Of a DNA stretch of 46,567 bases, positions 7,421 to 15,811 are shown one piece after another. The notes under the pieces were generated by a model that was given only the letters and a program-made list of their open reading frames with translations, did no database searches and was not told the origin of the DNA. The DNA comes from Sandaracinobacteroides sp964394815 (GTDB lineage Bacteria > Pseudomonadota > Alphaproteobacteria > Sphingomonadales > Sphingomonadaceae). How positions within the stretch are numbered: position 1 is the stretch's first letter; every line of letters begins with the position of its first letter. Made by a program: the position numbers and the translations under genes. The stretch covers positions 1 to 46,567 of the forward strand of contig CAYMZC010000002.1 of assembly GCA_964394815.1 (NCBI GenBank). The letters are read 5' to 3'.

Positions 7421-8438
7421 TCGGTCGCCGCGCGGGCGCAGGGAAAATTCGCCAGCGACCGTCCGCCAGGGCTTCCGCCTTGCAGGGGCCATCCGTGCCG
7501 GTTCCCAGCGTGCCCGCGCCGCCGCTCTCCAGCCGGTCGAGCAGCCGGGCAAGGGCGGGGCCGCGCGGCTGGACTGCCCCGAGGCGGGCGATGGCCGCCA
7601 GTAGCAGACGGCGCTTCAGTTCGGCCGGCAGCCCAACGGGATCGACCAGCAGGGCTGGCCCATCCGCTTCGATTCGCGATGCAGCCGCGCGCTCCGCTGC
7701 CCAGGCCAGCGCCTCTTCGGCCTGCTGGAGATGCGCGGCGCTCGCCGCCAGCCGGCCGGCATCGAGCCATGGAGTCTGCGCCAGCAGCGCGCGTGCGCGG
7801 GTGCGGTCGAAGCGCGGATCGCTGTTCGAAGGGTCGTCGGCAACCGGCCAGCCCGTGCCCTCGATGCAGGCGCGCAGCTCGGCGCGGCGCCAGCCCAGAA
7901 GGGGGCGCAGCACCAGCAGCCCTTCCAGCCGCTGTGCCGGGCGGATGGCCGACAGCCCCGCCATGCCGCTGCCGCGCGCCAGTCGCAGCAGCAGGGTTTC
8001 GGCCTGGTCATCGGCATGATGGGCAGTCAGCAGCACGTTTATGCCCCGTGCACGGCACCAGCGGGCCATGGCGGCATAGCGGGCCGCGCGCGCCTGCGCC
8101 TGCAGGCTGCTGCCGGCGGGTGGGCTTTCCAGCCGGATGGTGGCGTGCGGAAGCCCCGATCCTGCGGCAATGGCGGCGACGGCCGCGCATTCCGCCACCG
8201 CTTCAGGGCGCAGGCCATGATCGACGCTAAGGACCACGGCACGCGGGCCGAGCGCCCGCGCCGCCAGCCACAGCAGAGCAAGCGAGTCCCCACCGCCCGA
8301 GACGGCGAGGGCGATGCGTGCCGGCGGCGCGACCGATGCCCCGCCCAGCCGTTCGAGCCTGTGCGCGAAACTGTCTTCGTTCAGCGGCGCTGGCGTATCA
8401 GGCACCGCATCCGGCTTCGGCGCGGGTGGCCTTGGCAT
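7410..8438 (-). CDS. tilS: tRNA(Ile)-lysidine synthase
   Basis: TilS attaches lysine to C34 of the CAU-anticodon tRNA-Ile using ATP, changing its decoding from AUG to AUA; it is essential and cytosolic. The N-type ATP-pyrophosphatase P-loop SGGGDS is at residues 47-52, followed by SVDHGLRPEA and the conserved LLTAHHADDQAETLLLRL. At 342 aa it is shorter than the E. coli enzyme (about 430 aa) and has a reduced C-terminal region, as in many alphaproteobacteria. ATG 8438 lies inside cpoB, giving a 41-bp overlap and indicating translational coupling. The usual next gene in alphaproteobacteria, ftsH, is absent; tilS instead ends against the convergent hydrolase. Confidence 0.94.
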   Translation of the reverse strand: MPRPPAPKPDAVPDTPAPLNEDSFAHRLERLGGASVAPPARIALAVSGGGDSLALLWLAARALGPRAVVLSVDHGLRPEAVAECAAVAAIAAGSGLPHATIRLESPPAGSSLQAQARAARYAAMARWCRARGINVLLTAHHADDQAETLLLRLARGSGMAGLSAIRPAQRLEGLLVLRPLLGWRRAELRACIEGTGWPVADDPSNSDPRFDRTRARALLAQTPWLDAGRLAASAAHLQQAEEALAWAAERAAASRIEADGPALLVDPVGLPAELKRRLLLAAIARLGAVQPRGPALARLLDRLESGGAGTLGTGTDGPCKAEALADGRWRIFPAPARRPTSG

Positions 8439-9414
8439 CGACGGCCACCTGGCCGGTCAGCCGGTCGGGATAGGCGGTCTGCAGCTGGTCGAGCGCCTGG
8501 CAGGCGGCCTTGGGCTGCTTCAGCTTGAGCAGGGCCTTGCCGAGCCAGAGCAGGCTGTTGTGGGCGCGGTCCCCGCGCGGATATTTCTGGTAGCCGCTCA
8601 GAAAGGCCTTCGCGGCCTCAGCCGTCTTGTCCTGCGCCATCATGGAGCGGCCGATCCAGAATTGCGCGTTGGAGGCGCGGCGATGCTTCGGATTGGCTTC
8701 GAGGAAGGCCGTGAGCGTCTTGATGGCCCCGGCATGATCCCCCTTGGTGTAAAGCTGATAGCCGCTGACATAGGCAGCTTCGCCGGGGTCTTCGGCGGGG
8801 GTGGCTGCCGCCGTTGCAGTATTCGCCGCTGTCGTTGCTGTCGCCGCCTTTTCAGGCGCGCGTGCGGCAGGCACGGGAGTTGCGGCGCCACCAGCCTTTG
8901 CAGGCGAGGCTGCCGTGGCAGAGGCCGCAATTCCAGCCCCGGCCGCAGCCGCAGCCGCAGTCCCAGTCCCAGTCCCAGTCCCACCGGCTGCGGGCGTTGC
9001 CGTGCCATCCGCCCCCTTGCCTTCAAGGGCATCGAGGCGGAATTCCGTGTCGCCGCGCAATTTCGTCAGCGCCGTTTCCATCTGCCGGATCTGGAACTGC
9101 AGCCGCTCGATCTGCCCCGTGAGGTCACGCTGCTGGGTTTCGAGCGCGGTCACACGCTGTGTCAGGTCGACGAGGGGCGCTGTCGCCGGCGTGCCGGGGG
9201 CGGCAGCCGCTGGTTGTTCGGGTGTGACCTCGGGGGCGAAGAAGCGCTTGTCCCCGCCGGGGAAGACCTGCCGCTGCACGGCGCGCATCTGGCCCTCGAG
9301 CGTCGTCACGCGCTTGTCGATCTGGGTCACCTGTGCCTGTGATGCGGCCACGACGCCCTGCGCGGTGGCCGGGCCTGCAAGAAGGGCGGCAATCAGGATG
9401 GAACGGGCGATCAT
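8398..9414 (-). CDS. cpoB: Tol-Pal-associated periplasmic protein CpoB (YbgF)
   Basis: CpoB links the Tol-Pal complex with septal peptidoglycan synthesis in the periplasm. From ATG 9414 the protein starts with signal peptide MIARSILIAALLAGPATA, followed by a coiled-coil region (VTQIDKRVTTLEGQ and later QRVTALETQQRDLTGQIERLQFQIRQ, cited in pieces) and a long Ala/Thr/Pro/Gly linker containing GTGTGTG. A C-terminal TPR domain follows (GYQLYTKGDHAGAIKTL, AQFWIGRSMMAQ, SLLWLGKALLKL). The length is 338 aa. ATG 9432 is an equally readable start, six residues longer, and ATG 9546 is too early for the signal peptide. The tol-pal genes themselves are not adjacent. It lies between rodZ and tilS on the same strand. 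Confidence 0.9.
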   Translation of the reverse strand: MIARSILIAALLAGPATAQGVVAASQAQVTQIDKRVTTLEGQMRAVQRQVFPGGDKRFFAPEVTPEQPAAAAPGTPATAPLVDLTQRVTALETQQRDLTGQIERLQFQIRQMETALTKLRGDTEFRLDALEGKGADGTATPAAGGTGTGTGTAAAAAAGAGIAASATAASPAKAGGAATPVPAARAPEKAATATTAANTATAAATPAEDPGEAAYVSGYQLYTKGDHAGAIKTLTAFLEANPKHRRASNAQFWIGRSMMAQDKTAEAAKAFLSGYQKYPRGDRAHNSLLWLGKALLKLKQPKAACQALDQLQTAYPDRLTGQVAVDAKATRAEAGCGA

Positions 9415-9566
9415 CGGTATGTCATGCCTCATGTCTCTGGCGAAAGGATCGCGGGTGGGCCCAATGGCGTGGCCAAGGGTCATAGCCCATTGAAGCCTGC
9501 CCGGTCTTGCGGGAACCTTAACCGGACCTGCTGCCGTATCTGTCAAAAGGGCGGGTCATCGGCCGG

Positions 9567-10508
9567 TCAGCCTTGCGGCGGTCGCGCCTGTGCAGACCCG
9601 GCGGCCGCAGTGGGGGGCAGCGCGGGGGGCAGCGCCGGGGCCAGCCTTTGGGCGAGCGCCTGCGGGTCGAGCGGAAAATCGTAAAGCTGCTGGGCGGGCC
9701 CACCCAGCGGCGGCGTCACCCGCCCGCCGATCTTCGCCTCGAGGGCGCCGGCACGGCCGGTGCGCAGCTTCCAGGCCCGGCCCGGTGGCAGGCTGAGCGT
9801 CTGGCCGGGGTTCAGGATGCCCTGGAAGAAGGTTTCGCCCCCGTCCGTGATTCGAAGCCACACGTCCTCCCGCGCCACCAGTTCAACCGGTGCATCCGCA
9901 GCAGGCGCGGCGGGGCTTGCCGCCGGTTCTGCGGGCGCGGCCGGACCGGGCGTGCCTGACTCTTCCGCAGCGCCGGCCTGTGCGGTCGTCTCCGGCTCCC
10001 TGGGCGGCGATGGCGTGAGCCAGCCGGCCCCCCAGGCCCAGAACAGCCCGATGATGACAAGGATCAGGGTCGTCGCCATGGCGACAAGCCGGGCGGACGG
10101 CAGGCGCTTTTCCTCCAGCGGCTCCAGGTCGACCATGGTGGGCACCGGGTCGCCCTTCATGGATTCCTGGCGGTAACGCTCGGCGATGGCGGCCGGATCG
10201 AGGCCGACGGTGCGGGCATAGGCCTTGGCGAAGCCCAGCGTGTAGGTGAGCGCAGGCAAGCGGTCATGGGCGTCGGCCTCGATATCGGCCAGAATGCCGG
10301 GGCGGACCTTGGTGCGCGCGGCAATCTCGTCGAGCGAAAGACCGGATTCCTTGCGGGCGTGCTTCAGTTTCGCGCCGACAGTCATGGCGCTGCCCGGATG
10401 TCCCGCGGGGCCTGCGGCAGCAATGCGGGGGGCGCCGGCAGGCTCTGTCCCTGCCGTGGCCGGTTCGGGTGTGTTCCGTTCCTGGGGCACGCCGTTCGCG
10501 TCGTCCAC
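9567..10508 (-). CDS. rodZ: RodZ-like cell-shape protein (HTH-TM-DUF4115)
   Basis: RodZ anchors MreB filaments to the inner membrane and helps set rod shape. The 313-residue protein has a cytosolic XRE-type helix-turn-helix (about 43-115: GAKLKHARKESGLSLDEIA), a membrane helix at about 141-163, a Pro/Ala-rich periplasmic linker, and a C-terminal beta domain with DVWLRITDGGETFFQG and LSLPPG as in DUF4115. The start is GTG 10508, preceded by AGGACAGGAC. It probably heads a unit with cpoB (152 bp downstream) and tilS. In many relatives rodZ is followed by ispG, which is not seen here. Confidence 0.88.
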   Translation of the reverse strand: MDDANGVPQERNTPEPATAGTEPAGAPRIAAAGPAGHPGSAMTVGAKLKHARKESGLSLDEIAARTKVRPGILADIEADAHDRLPALTYTLGFAKAYARTVGLDPAAIAERYRQESMKGDPVPTMVDLEPLEEKRLPSARLVAMATTLILVIIGLFWAWGAGWLTPSPPREPETTAQAGAAEESGTPGPAAPAEPAASPAAPAADAPVELVAREDVWLRITDGGETFFQGILNPGQTLSLPPGRAWKLRTGRAGALEAKIGGRVTPPLGGPAQQLYDFPLDPQALAQRLAPALPPALPPTAAAGSAQARPPQG

Positions 10509-10832
10509 GTCCTGTCCTCTTGCCGGACGCTCCTGAGGCGGAGCCTTTCATGTGCGGGAACCTGCGCCTCGACAGAGCAACTGACGGAAACCGGCCCGGA
10601 AAGGGCGGTTCCCGGAATGGGTCTGAAAGGCCCCGTTCCCGGTCTCGTTCCCGTTAACCGGATTGGACTCCGGCCCCGTCAAAGTCAACCGGCGGGGGGC
10701 GCTCCGCCGGCCTCCGGGCCATTTCCGGCAAGCTGTCCGCGCGGGTTTCCGACAGGGGATCGGCGCTTTTGCTTGTTGCATTGCAGCAGATGCGCTATGG
10801 GCGCACAGCTTTCTTCAGTATTCGGAACCTCG
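10509..10832. other. Divergent rodZ/typA intergenic region
   Basis: These 324 bp hold no convincing coding frame. Seen here are three scattered GTTCCCGG copies and an 8-bp hairpin GGAATGGG/CCCGTTCC (one G-T pair) around 10616-10640 on the rodZ side. A promoter for typA is annotated separately. No clear rodZ promoter was recognised. Confidence 0.5.
10773..10800 (+). promoter_or_regulatory. Promoter of typA
   Basis: TTGTTG (10773-10778), 16-bp spacer, CTATGG (10795-10800), then a GC-rich discriminator GCGCAC. A start site near 10807 would leave a leader of about 26 nt before ATG 10833. Confidence 0.45.
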
Positions 10833-12656
10833 ATGCAGCTTCGCAATGTGGCGATCATCGCCCACGTCGATCACGGCAAGACCACCCTCGTCGATCAGCT
10901 TTTCCGCCAGTCCGGCACCTTCCGAGACAATCAGCGCGTCGCCGAACGCGCCATGGATTCCAACGATCTGGAACGCGAACGCGGGATCACCATCCTCGCC
11001 AAATGCACCTCGGTCGAGTGGCAGGGCACGCGAATCAACATCGTCGACACGCCCGGCCACGCCGACTTCGGCGGCGAGGTCGAGCGCATCCTCTCGATGG
11101 TCGATGGCGTCATCCTGCTGGTCGATTCTTCCGAAGGCGCGATGCCGCAGACCAAGTTCGTGACATCCAAGGCGCTGGCCCTCGGCCTGAAGCCGATCGT
11201 GGTGGTGAACAAGATCGACCGCCCCGATGGCCGGCCGCAGGAAGTGCTGGACGAGGTGTTCGACCTGTTCGTGGCGCTTGGCGCCAATGACGAGCAGCTC
11301 GATTTCCCCACCCTCTATGCGTCGGGCCGCAATGGCTATGCCGGCACGACTCCCGAAGTCCGCTCGGGCGATCTCACGCCGCTTTTCGAGACCATTGTCT
11401 CGCATCTGAAGGCCCCCGTGGTGGACACGGAAGCGCCGTTTGCCTTTCTCGTCTCGCTGCTCGATCGCGACCAGTTCCTCGGCCGCGTGCTCACCGGGCG
11501 CATCCAGCAGGGCACGCTGCGCATGAACGCGCCGATCCGCGCGCTCGATTCCTCGGGCAAGGTGGTCGAGGAAGGCCGCGCCACCAAGATCCTGGCCTTC
11601 CGCGGCCTGGAGCGGGTGCCGGTGGAGGAAGCCCTGGCGGGCGACATCGTCTCCATCGCCGGCCTGCAGGTGGCGACCGTTGCCAACACCATTGCCGACC
11701 CGGCGATCGCCGAGCCGATCCCGGCCCAGCCGATCGACCCGCCGACGCTGTCGATGCGCTTTTCGGTGAACGACAGCCCCTTCGCGGGCAAGGAAGGTTC
11801 CAAGGTCACGAGCCGCATGATCCGTGACCGCCTGTTCCGCGAGTCGGAAGGCAATGTCGCCATCCAGATCACGGAAAGCGACGACAAGGACAGCTTCGAT
11901 GTTGCAGGTCGTGGCGAACTGCAGCTTGGCGTGCTGATCGAGACGATGCGCCGCGAGGGCTTCGAGCTTTCCATCGGCCGGCCGCAGGTCATCTTCCGCC
12001 GTGACGACCAGGGCAACCGCACTGAGCCTTATGAAACTGTCGTCATCGACGTGGACGAGGCCTTTTCGGGCACCGTCGTCGAGAAGATGGCCGGCCGCAA
12101 GGGCGAGATGACCGACATGCGCCCCTCGGGCGGCGGCAAGGTGCGCCTCACCTTCACCGCACCGTCGCGCGGGCTGATCGGCTATCATGGCGAATTCCTG
12201 TCCGACACGCGCGGCACCGGCATCATGAACCGCCTGTTCGATCGTTATGGTCCCTGGAAGGGCCCGATTTCCGGCCGGGCCAATGGCGTCCTCATCTCGA
12301 CCGAGACGGGCGAAGCCGTGGGCTATGCGCTGGGCTATCTGGAAGAGCGTGGCCTGCTGATGGTGGCGCCGGGCGAACCGGTCTATGCCGGCATGGTCGT
12401 GGGCGAGAATGCGAAGTCTGACGACCTCGAGGTCAACCCGCTGAAGTCGAAGGCGCTCACCAACTTCCGCGCGTCCGGCAAGGACGATGCGCTCAGGCTT
12501 TCCCCGCCCAAGCGGCTGACGCTGGAACAGGCCATCGCCTATATCGATGAGGATGAACTCGTCGAGGTGACGCCGAAATCCATCCGCATCCGCAAGCGCT
12601 GGCTCGACCCGCACGAGCGCAAGCGCCAGTCGCGTGCCCTGAAGGCTGCTGGCTGA
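10833..12656 (+). CDS. typA: Ribosome-associated translational GTPase TypA/BipA
   Basis: TypA is an EF-G-like GTPase that binds the 70S ribosome and aids 50S assembly under cold and other stress. All G motifs are visible: AHVDHGKTTLVDQLF (G1), RGITI (G2), DTPGHADFGGEVER (G3) and NKIDRP (G4). Domain II follows at about residues 205-300, and the EF-G-like domain V plus TypA-specific C-terminal domain includes SRGLIGYHGEFL and GTGIMNRLFDRYGPW. At 607 aa it is full length. ATG 10833 begins right at the G domain (MQLRNVAIIAHVDHGK) and fits the promoter above. The gene is monocistronic; its stop is copied in a 13-bp duplication. Confidence 0.96.
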   Translation: MQLRNVAIIAHVDHGKTTLVDQLFRQSGTFRDNQRVAERAMDSNDLERERGITILAKCTSVEWQGTRINIVDTPGHADFGGEVERILSMVDGVILLVDSSEGAMPQTKFVTSKALALGLKPIVVVNKIDRPDGRPQEVLDEVFDLFVALGANDEQLDFPTLYASGRNGYAGTTPEVRSGDLTPLFETIVSHLKAPVVDTEAPFAFLVSLLDRDQFLGRVLTGRIQQGTLRMNAPIRALDSSGKVVEEGRATKILAFRGLERVPVEEALAGDIVSIAGLQVATVANTIADPAIAEPIPAQPIDPPTLSMRFSVNDSPFAGKEGSKVTSRMIRDRLFRESEGNVAIQITESDDKDSFDVAGRGELQLGVLIETMRREGFELSIGRPQVIFRRDDQGNRTEPYETVVIDVDEAFSGTVVEKMAGRKGEMTDMRPSGGGKVRLTFTAPSRGLIGYHGEFLSDTRGTGIMNRLFDRYGPWKGPISGRANGVLISTETGEAVGYALGYLEERGLLMVAPGEPVYAGMVVGENAKSDDLEVNPLKSKALTNFRASGKDDALRLSPPKRLTLEQAIAYIDEDELVEVTPKSIRIRKRWLDPHERKRQSRALKAAG

Positions 12657-12669
12657 GGCTGCTGGCTGA
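12644..12669 (+). repeat. Perfect 13-bp duplication carrying the typA stop
   Basis: GGCTGCTGGCTGA occurs at 12644-12656, ending on the true TGA stop, and again at 12657-12669. The unit length and the position of TGA at its end match the repeat after the racemase gene, although the sequence differs. A weak hairpin CTGGCTG/CAGCCAG follows and might serve as a terminator. Confidence 0.9.
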
Positions 12670-12733
12670 GGCGCTGCAGCAGCCAGAACCGGCCTTTGCC
12701 TCAATGCCGTAACCGGCAGACGCTACGGGGCGT

Positions 12734-13810
12734 TCAGCCCTGCAGCGCCGCCCGGGCTTCGGCCATGCTGCGCCTTGCGTCTTCCCGCGCCTTGCGCTCC
12801 AGTTCGCCGCTCAGGATCTGGTCATAGTTCCGGCGCGTCGCCGTCAGGCTGGTTTCCATCGAACCTGCAACGTCGACGAGATTGCCCTGGAAGTTCGGCC
12901 GGAAGAACCATTCCGATGCGGGCCGCGCGGCATAGAGGGTGCGGAACTTGCGCAGCCTTTCGATCTGCCCATCCAGTTCGGCTGCGGTTTTCCTGATGTC
13001 CGTCTTCGTGAACCCCGACGACTTCAGCGTTTCGGGGCGCATCGGATCCCACCAGCTGAAGGGGTAATCGGGCGCCTCGCCGCGCAACCGGTCGACCAGC
13101 GCCTGTTTGCGGCTTTCGTCCGGTTCCGCACGCGCCATGATGACCAGCAGCGACGGGTCCTTCAGCCCGTCCGCGATGGCCTGCATCCGGACAAGGGTTT
13201 CCGTCTGGCCGATCGCTGCCGATCCGGCGTCATAGAAAATCTGCGCTGCATCGAGCCTGCGCGGCGCGGCGCCCGCATAGATGGCCTGGGCGCTTTCCCA
13301 GGCAGCCTTGCTGTCGTTTCGGAACTGGTGGTGCAGGAAGGCGTTGTGGAAATGGTCCGCGGCTGTCTTCGGCCGGCTGATCGGGATCTGCATGTTCGCA
13401 GCGTCCCTCAGGTCGCCGACATCCTGCTGGATGATTTCCACCCGCTGCTCGATCAGGCCGAGCCTCTGGCCGATGGCCTCGATGCCGGAATTACCGCCGC
13501 CGATCATCCACAGAAGGGAGAAGACGACAGCCGACAGGGCCATGAAATGCCCGATGTCGCAGGGCAGGCATTTCATCCTTTCGTCCATGTCAGGCCCGGC
13601 GGCCGAGGCGGGCGCGACCTGCCTGAGGCAGAAGAAGAGGGCAACGACCGTGCCGCCCGCGAAGAGCGCGGCGAGCAGCCATGCCTCGACAGAATCCGTC
13701 ACCATATTGGCAAGGTCTCCGGCTACGCCAACGCTGCCGGCAATTGCCTCGGATACGGGTTTCTGCCCCGGTTTCACCACCTGCCAGAGCAGCCGTGCCT
13801 GCCTTGCCAT
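12734..13810 (-). CDS. Unrecognised two-helix membrane protein with CxxC
   Basis: I do not recognise this 358-residue protein. It has two membrane helices (about 43-62 and 86-104) separated by a short loop with a CLPC pair (Cys81, Cys84). A coiled-coil-like stretch follows (IEAIGQRLGLIEQRVEIIQQ, about 110-140), then a mainly helical domain to the C-terminus, with GSAAIGQTETLVRMQAIADG resembling a helical-repeat unit. The CxxC between helices could bind metal or form a disulfide. ATG 13810 has G-rich sequence upstream; a GTG at 13840 would add ten residues. The next gene on the same strand, a DUF2254 membrane protein, is 134 bp upstream, so a joint unit is possible. Its upstream region is noticeably less GC-rich than the rest of the core. 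Confidence 0.7.
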   Translation of the reverse strand: MARQARLLWQVVKPGQKPVSEAIAGSVGVAGDLANMVTDSVEAWLLAALFAGGTVVALFFCLRQVAPASAAGPDMDERMKCLPCDIGHFMALSAVVFSLLWMIGGGNSGIEAIGQRLGLIEQRVEIIQQDVGDLRDAANMQIPISRPKTAADHFHNAFLHHQFRNDSKAAWESAQAIYAGAAPRRLDAAQIFYDAGSAAIGQTETLVRMQAIADGLKDPSLLVIMARAEPDESRKQALVDRLRGEAPDYPFSWWDPMRPETLKSSGFTKTDIRKTAAELDGQIERLRKFRTLYAARPASEWFFRPNFQGNLVDVAGSMETSLTATRRNYDQILSGELERKAREDARRSMAEARAALQG

Positions 13811-13944
13811 GCCTTGCCCCCCCGATTCACGCCCGGACACGCCCGAGTCGTTTTCCGGGATACTGTCCCGATGGATGACAGAATGCTATTCCATGTTGTG
13901 AATCACCCATCGGAACCACATTGTGCGGTCGGGCAAGTTTCCGC

Positions 13945-15282
13945 TCAGCGGTTCATCGTCTGCCAGAGCATTTCGCTTCGCATGCGCCGCTTTTCGTCGT
14001 GGTTGACGAGCATGTGAAGCGCATGTTCGCCTGCCGCCATGCCAGACACCAGGAAAGGCTGGTCGAGCCCCTGTTCCCGCGCCACGGACGCAAGGCTGGC
14101 AAGCGTGCGCTGAAGCACCGTCTGCACTTCCAGCATGCTGGCGCCGTCGCGGGCGATGGGCGCGAAGAAATCGGCCACGGTTTCCACCAGGTCGATGTCC
14201 CGTGCCGTCACGCGCCTGCAGTCGGGTGCATCCGCCTCGGGGCGGGCATCGAGAAAGGTGCGCAGCACCCGCCCGCCGGCATAGATGACATCGACGGCGG
14301 TACCCGGATCATTGACTGCCGGAGACAGGGCGCGCGACGCGACTTCGGACAGCACGACCAGCCCGTAGCGCAGATCCTGCGAAAATTCACGCTGGCGCCC
14401 GATTGTGACATGGCTTGCCAGGCGGGCAGCCATGGCCTTGTCCGGCTTGCGGTTCAGCAGCAGCAGCGTATCGCCGGCATGCACATAGCTGCCCGGCATG
14501 GCGCAGACATGGATGGAGAGATCCGCTTCTTCCGCCACCTCGTCCAGTTCACCCAGGTCGACATGGCGGACATGGCCGCTCGTGCCTGCGCATACCGGGT
14601 GAATCACATCGGGCGCTGCATCGGTCACTGGCATGCCGCCGAGCGCCGGGCGGTTTCCCCATAGCCGTGCGGCCTCGATGGCGGCCTCTTCTACCCGGCG
14701 CACGGTGTCGGCCACGCGGCCGAAATGGTTCAGCTGGTTGATCCAGCGCAGCAGCTGGTAGGTGATGATGAACAGGACCACCAGCGTGGCGAGGAAGAGG
14801 ATGATGCGCCCGCCCTTGTCATAGATGCCAGCCTTCAGGCCGATGATGCCGACGATGCTGAACAGGAATGCGCCTATGAAGCTGGACAGCGTATTCTGCG
14901 CGACCGGGTCGCTGATCAGCAGATGGATGGACCGGGGCGTGACATTCGATGTTGCAGACCCATAGGCCGAGACCATGACCGACAGCGAAAAGGTGGTCAC
15001 CGCCAGCATGCTCGACGCCAGGATCTCCAGGATGGAATCGACGGATCGCGCGGCCACTTCGATCTCGAAGCTGTCGGGGATATAGGGCCCGGCAAAGATG
15101 GCGAGCACGGCCGTCACCACCCCGGCCAGGCTGAAAAGGCCGGAGCGCACCCACAATTGTTCCATGAGCTCCTGGAAACGGAAGGCGAGCTTTCCGGTCA
15201 GTGTCCTGGGTTTCCGGCTCAATGTCGTTGGTCCCGCCTGCTGTCTCGTGCGCGGACCCATGATTGGCTGTGGCGCTGCCAT
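13945..15282 (-). CDS. DUF2254 family membrane protein
   Basis: This is a predicted inner-membrane protein of unknown function. About 445 aa, it has four N-terminal membrane helices (for example GLFSLAGVVTAVLAIFAG and IILFLATLVVLFIITYQLL) with the family stretch SMLAVTTFSLSVMVSAYGSA. A large soluble C-terminal domain contains GSYVHAGDTLLLL, QDLRYGLVVLSEVASRALSPAVNDPGTA and a regulatory-like end. The start is uncertain: ATG 15282 and ATG 15261 are both usable and neither has a clear Shine-Dalgarno sequence; longer in-frame starts would run into tadA on the other strand. The DPGTA segment is the best-known signature of this family. A channel or transporter role has been suggested for such proteins, but nothing here proves it. 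Confidence 0.85.
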   Translation of the reverse strand: MAAPQPIMGPRTRQQAGPTTLSRKPRTLTGKLAFRFQELMEQLWVRSGLFSLAGVVTAVLAIFAGPYIPDSFEIEVAARSVDSILEILASSMLAVTTFSLSVMVSAYGSATSNVTPRSIHLLISDPVAQNTLSSFIGAFLFSIVGIIGLKAGIYDKGGRIILFLATLVVLFIITYQLLRWINQLNHFGRVADTVRRVEEAAIEAARLWGNRPALGGMPVTDAAPDVIHPVCAGTSGHVRHVDLGELDEVAEEADLSIHVCAMPGSYVHAGDTLLLLNRKPDKAMAARLASHVTIGRQREFSQDLRYGLVVLSEVASRALSPAVNDPGTAVDVIYAGGRVLRTFLDARPEADAPDCRRVTARDIDLVETVADFFAPIARDGASMLEVQTVLQRTLASLASVAREQGLDQPFLVSGMAAGEHALHMLVNHDEKRRMRSEMLWQTMNR

Positions 15283-15361
15283 GCGGCAAGCCGGAACTTG
15301 GCCCTGACTCCATGTTCCTTGCCCTCTTGCCCCGTGCGCACGCGCCCGGCATGGCCTGCCC

Positions 15362-15811
15362 ATGCCCTTTCCACCTTCCCCGCACATGGCCCGCGCGCTC
15401 GAACTTGCCCGGCAGGCGGCCGGGGCCGGTGAAGTGCCTGTCGGCGCGGTGCTGGTGGGCGGGGATGGCCGTATCCTGGCCGAAGCGCATAACCGAACCC
15501 GCACCGATCATGACCCGACCGCCCATGCCGAGATGCTTGCCCTGCGGGCGGCCGCGCGCGTGGCTGGCAACGAACGGCTGCTTGATTCGACCCTGTGGGT
15601 CACGCTGGAGCCGTGCCCCATGTGCGCCGCCGCGATCGCCGAGGCGCGGGTGAAGCGGCTGGTCTATGCCGCGCCCGATCCCAAGGGTGGCGGTGTGGAG
15701 CATGGCCCGCGCATCTTCGCCCACACGCGCCATGTGCCCGAGATCGTGGCGGGCATTTCAGCCAGCGCCGCAGCCGAAATCCTGCGTGGCTTCTTCGCCA
15801 GCCGGCGCTAG
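15362..15811 (+). CDS. tadA: tRNA-specific adenosine deaminase
   Basis: TadA deaminates A34 of tRNA-Arg(ACG) to inosine, an essential decoding modification. The zinc-dependent deaminase core is clear: HAE at residues 55-57 (His ligand and catalytic Glu) and PCPMC at 84-88 (Cys85, Cys88). At 149 aa the length is normal. ATG 15362 is divergent from the DUF2254 gene with about 80 bp between them. The stop TAG (15809-15811) overlaps the aroB stop on the other strand in a shared CTAG. Confidence 0.95.
   Translation: MPFPPSPHMARALELARQAAGAGEVPVGAVLVGGDGRILAEAHNRTRTDHDPTAHAEMLALRAAARVAGNERLLDSTLWVTLEPCPMCAAAIAEARVKRLVYAAPDPKGGGVEHGPRIFAHTRHVPEIVAGISASAAAEILRGFFASRR

Noticed and set aside
10815..12704. 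Long open frame antisense to typA
   Set aside because: Antisense shadow of a conserved GTPase gene, with low-complexity composition and no start signal.
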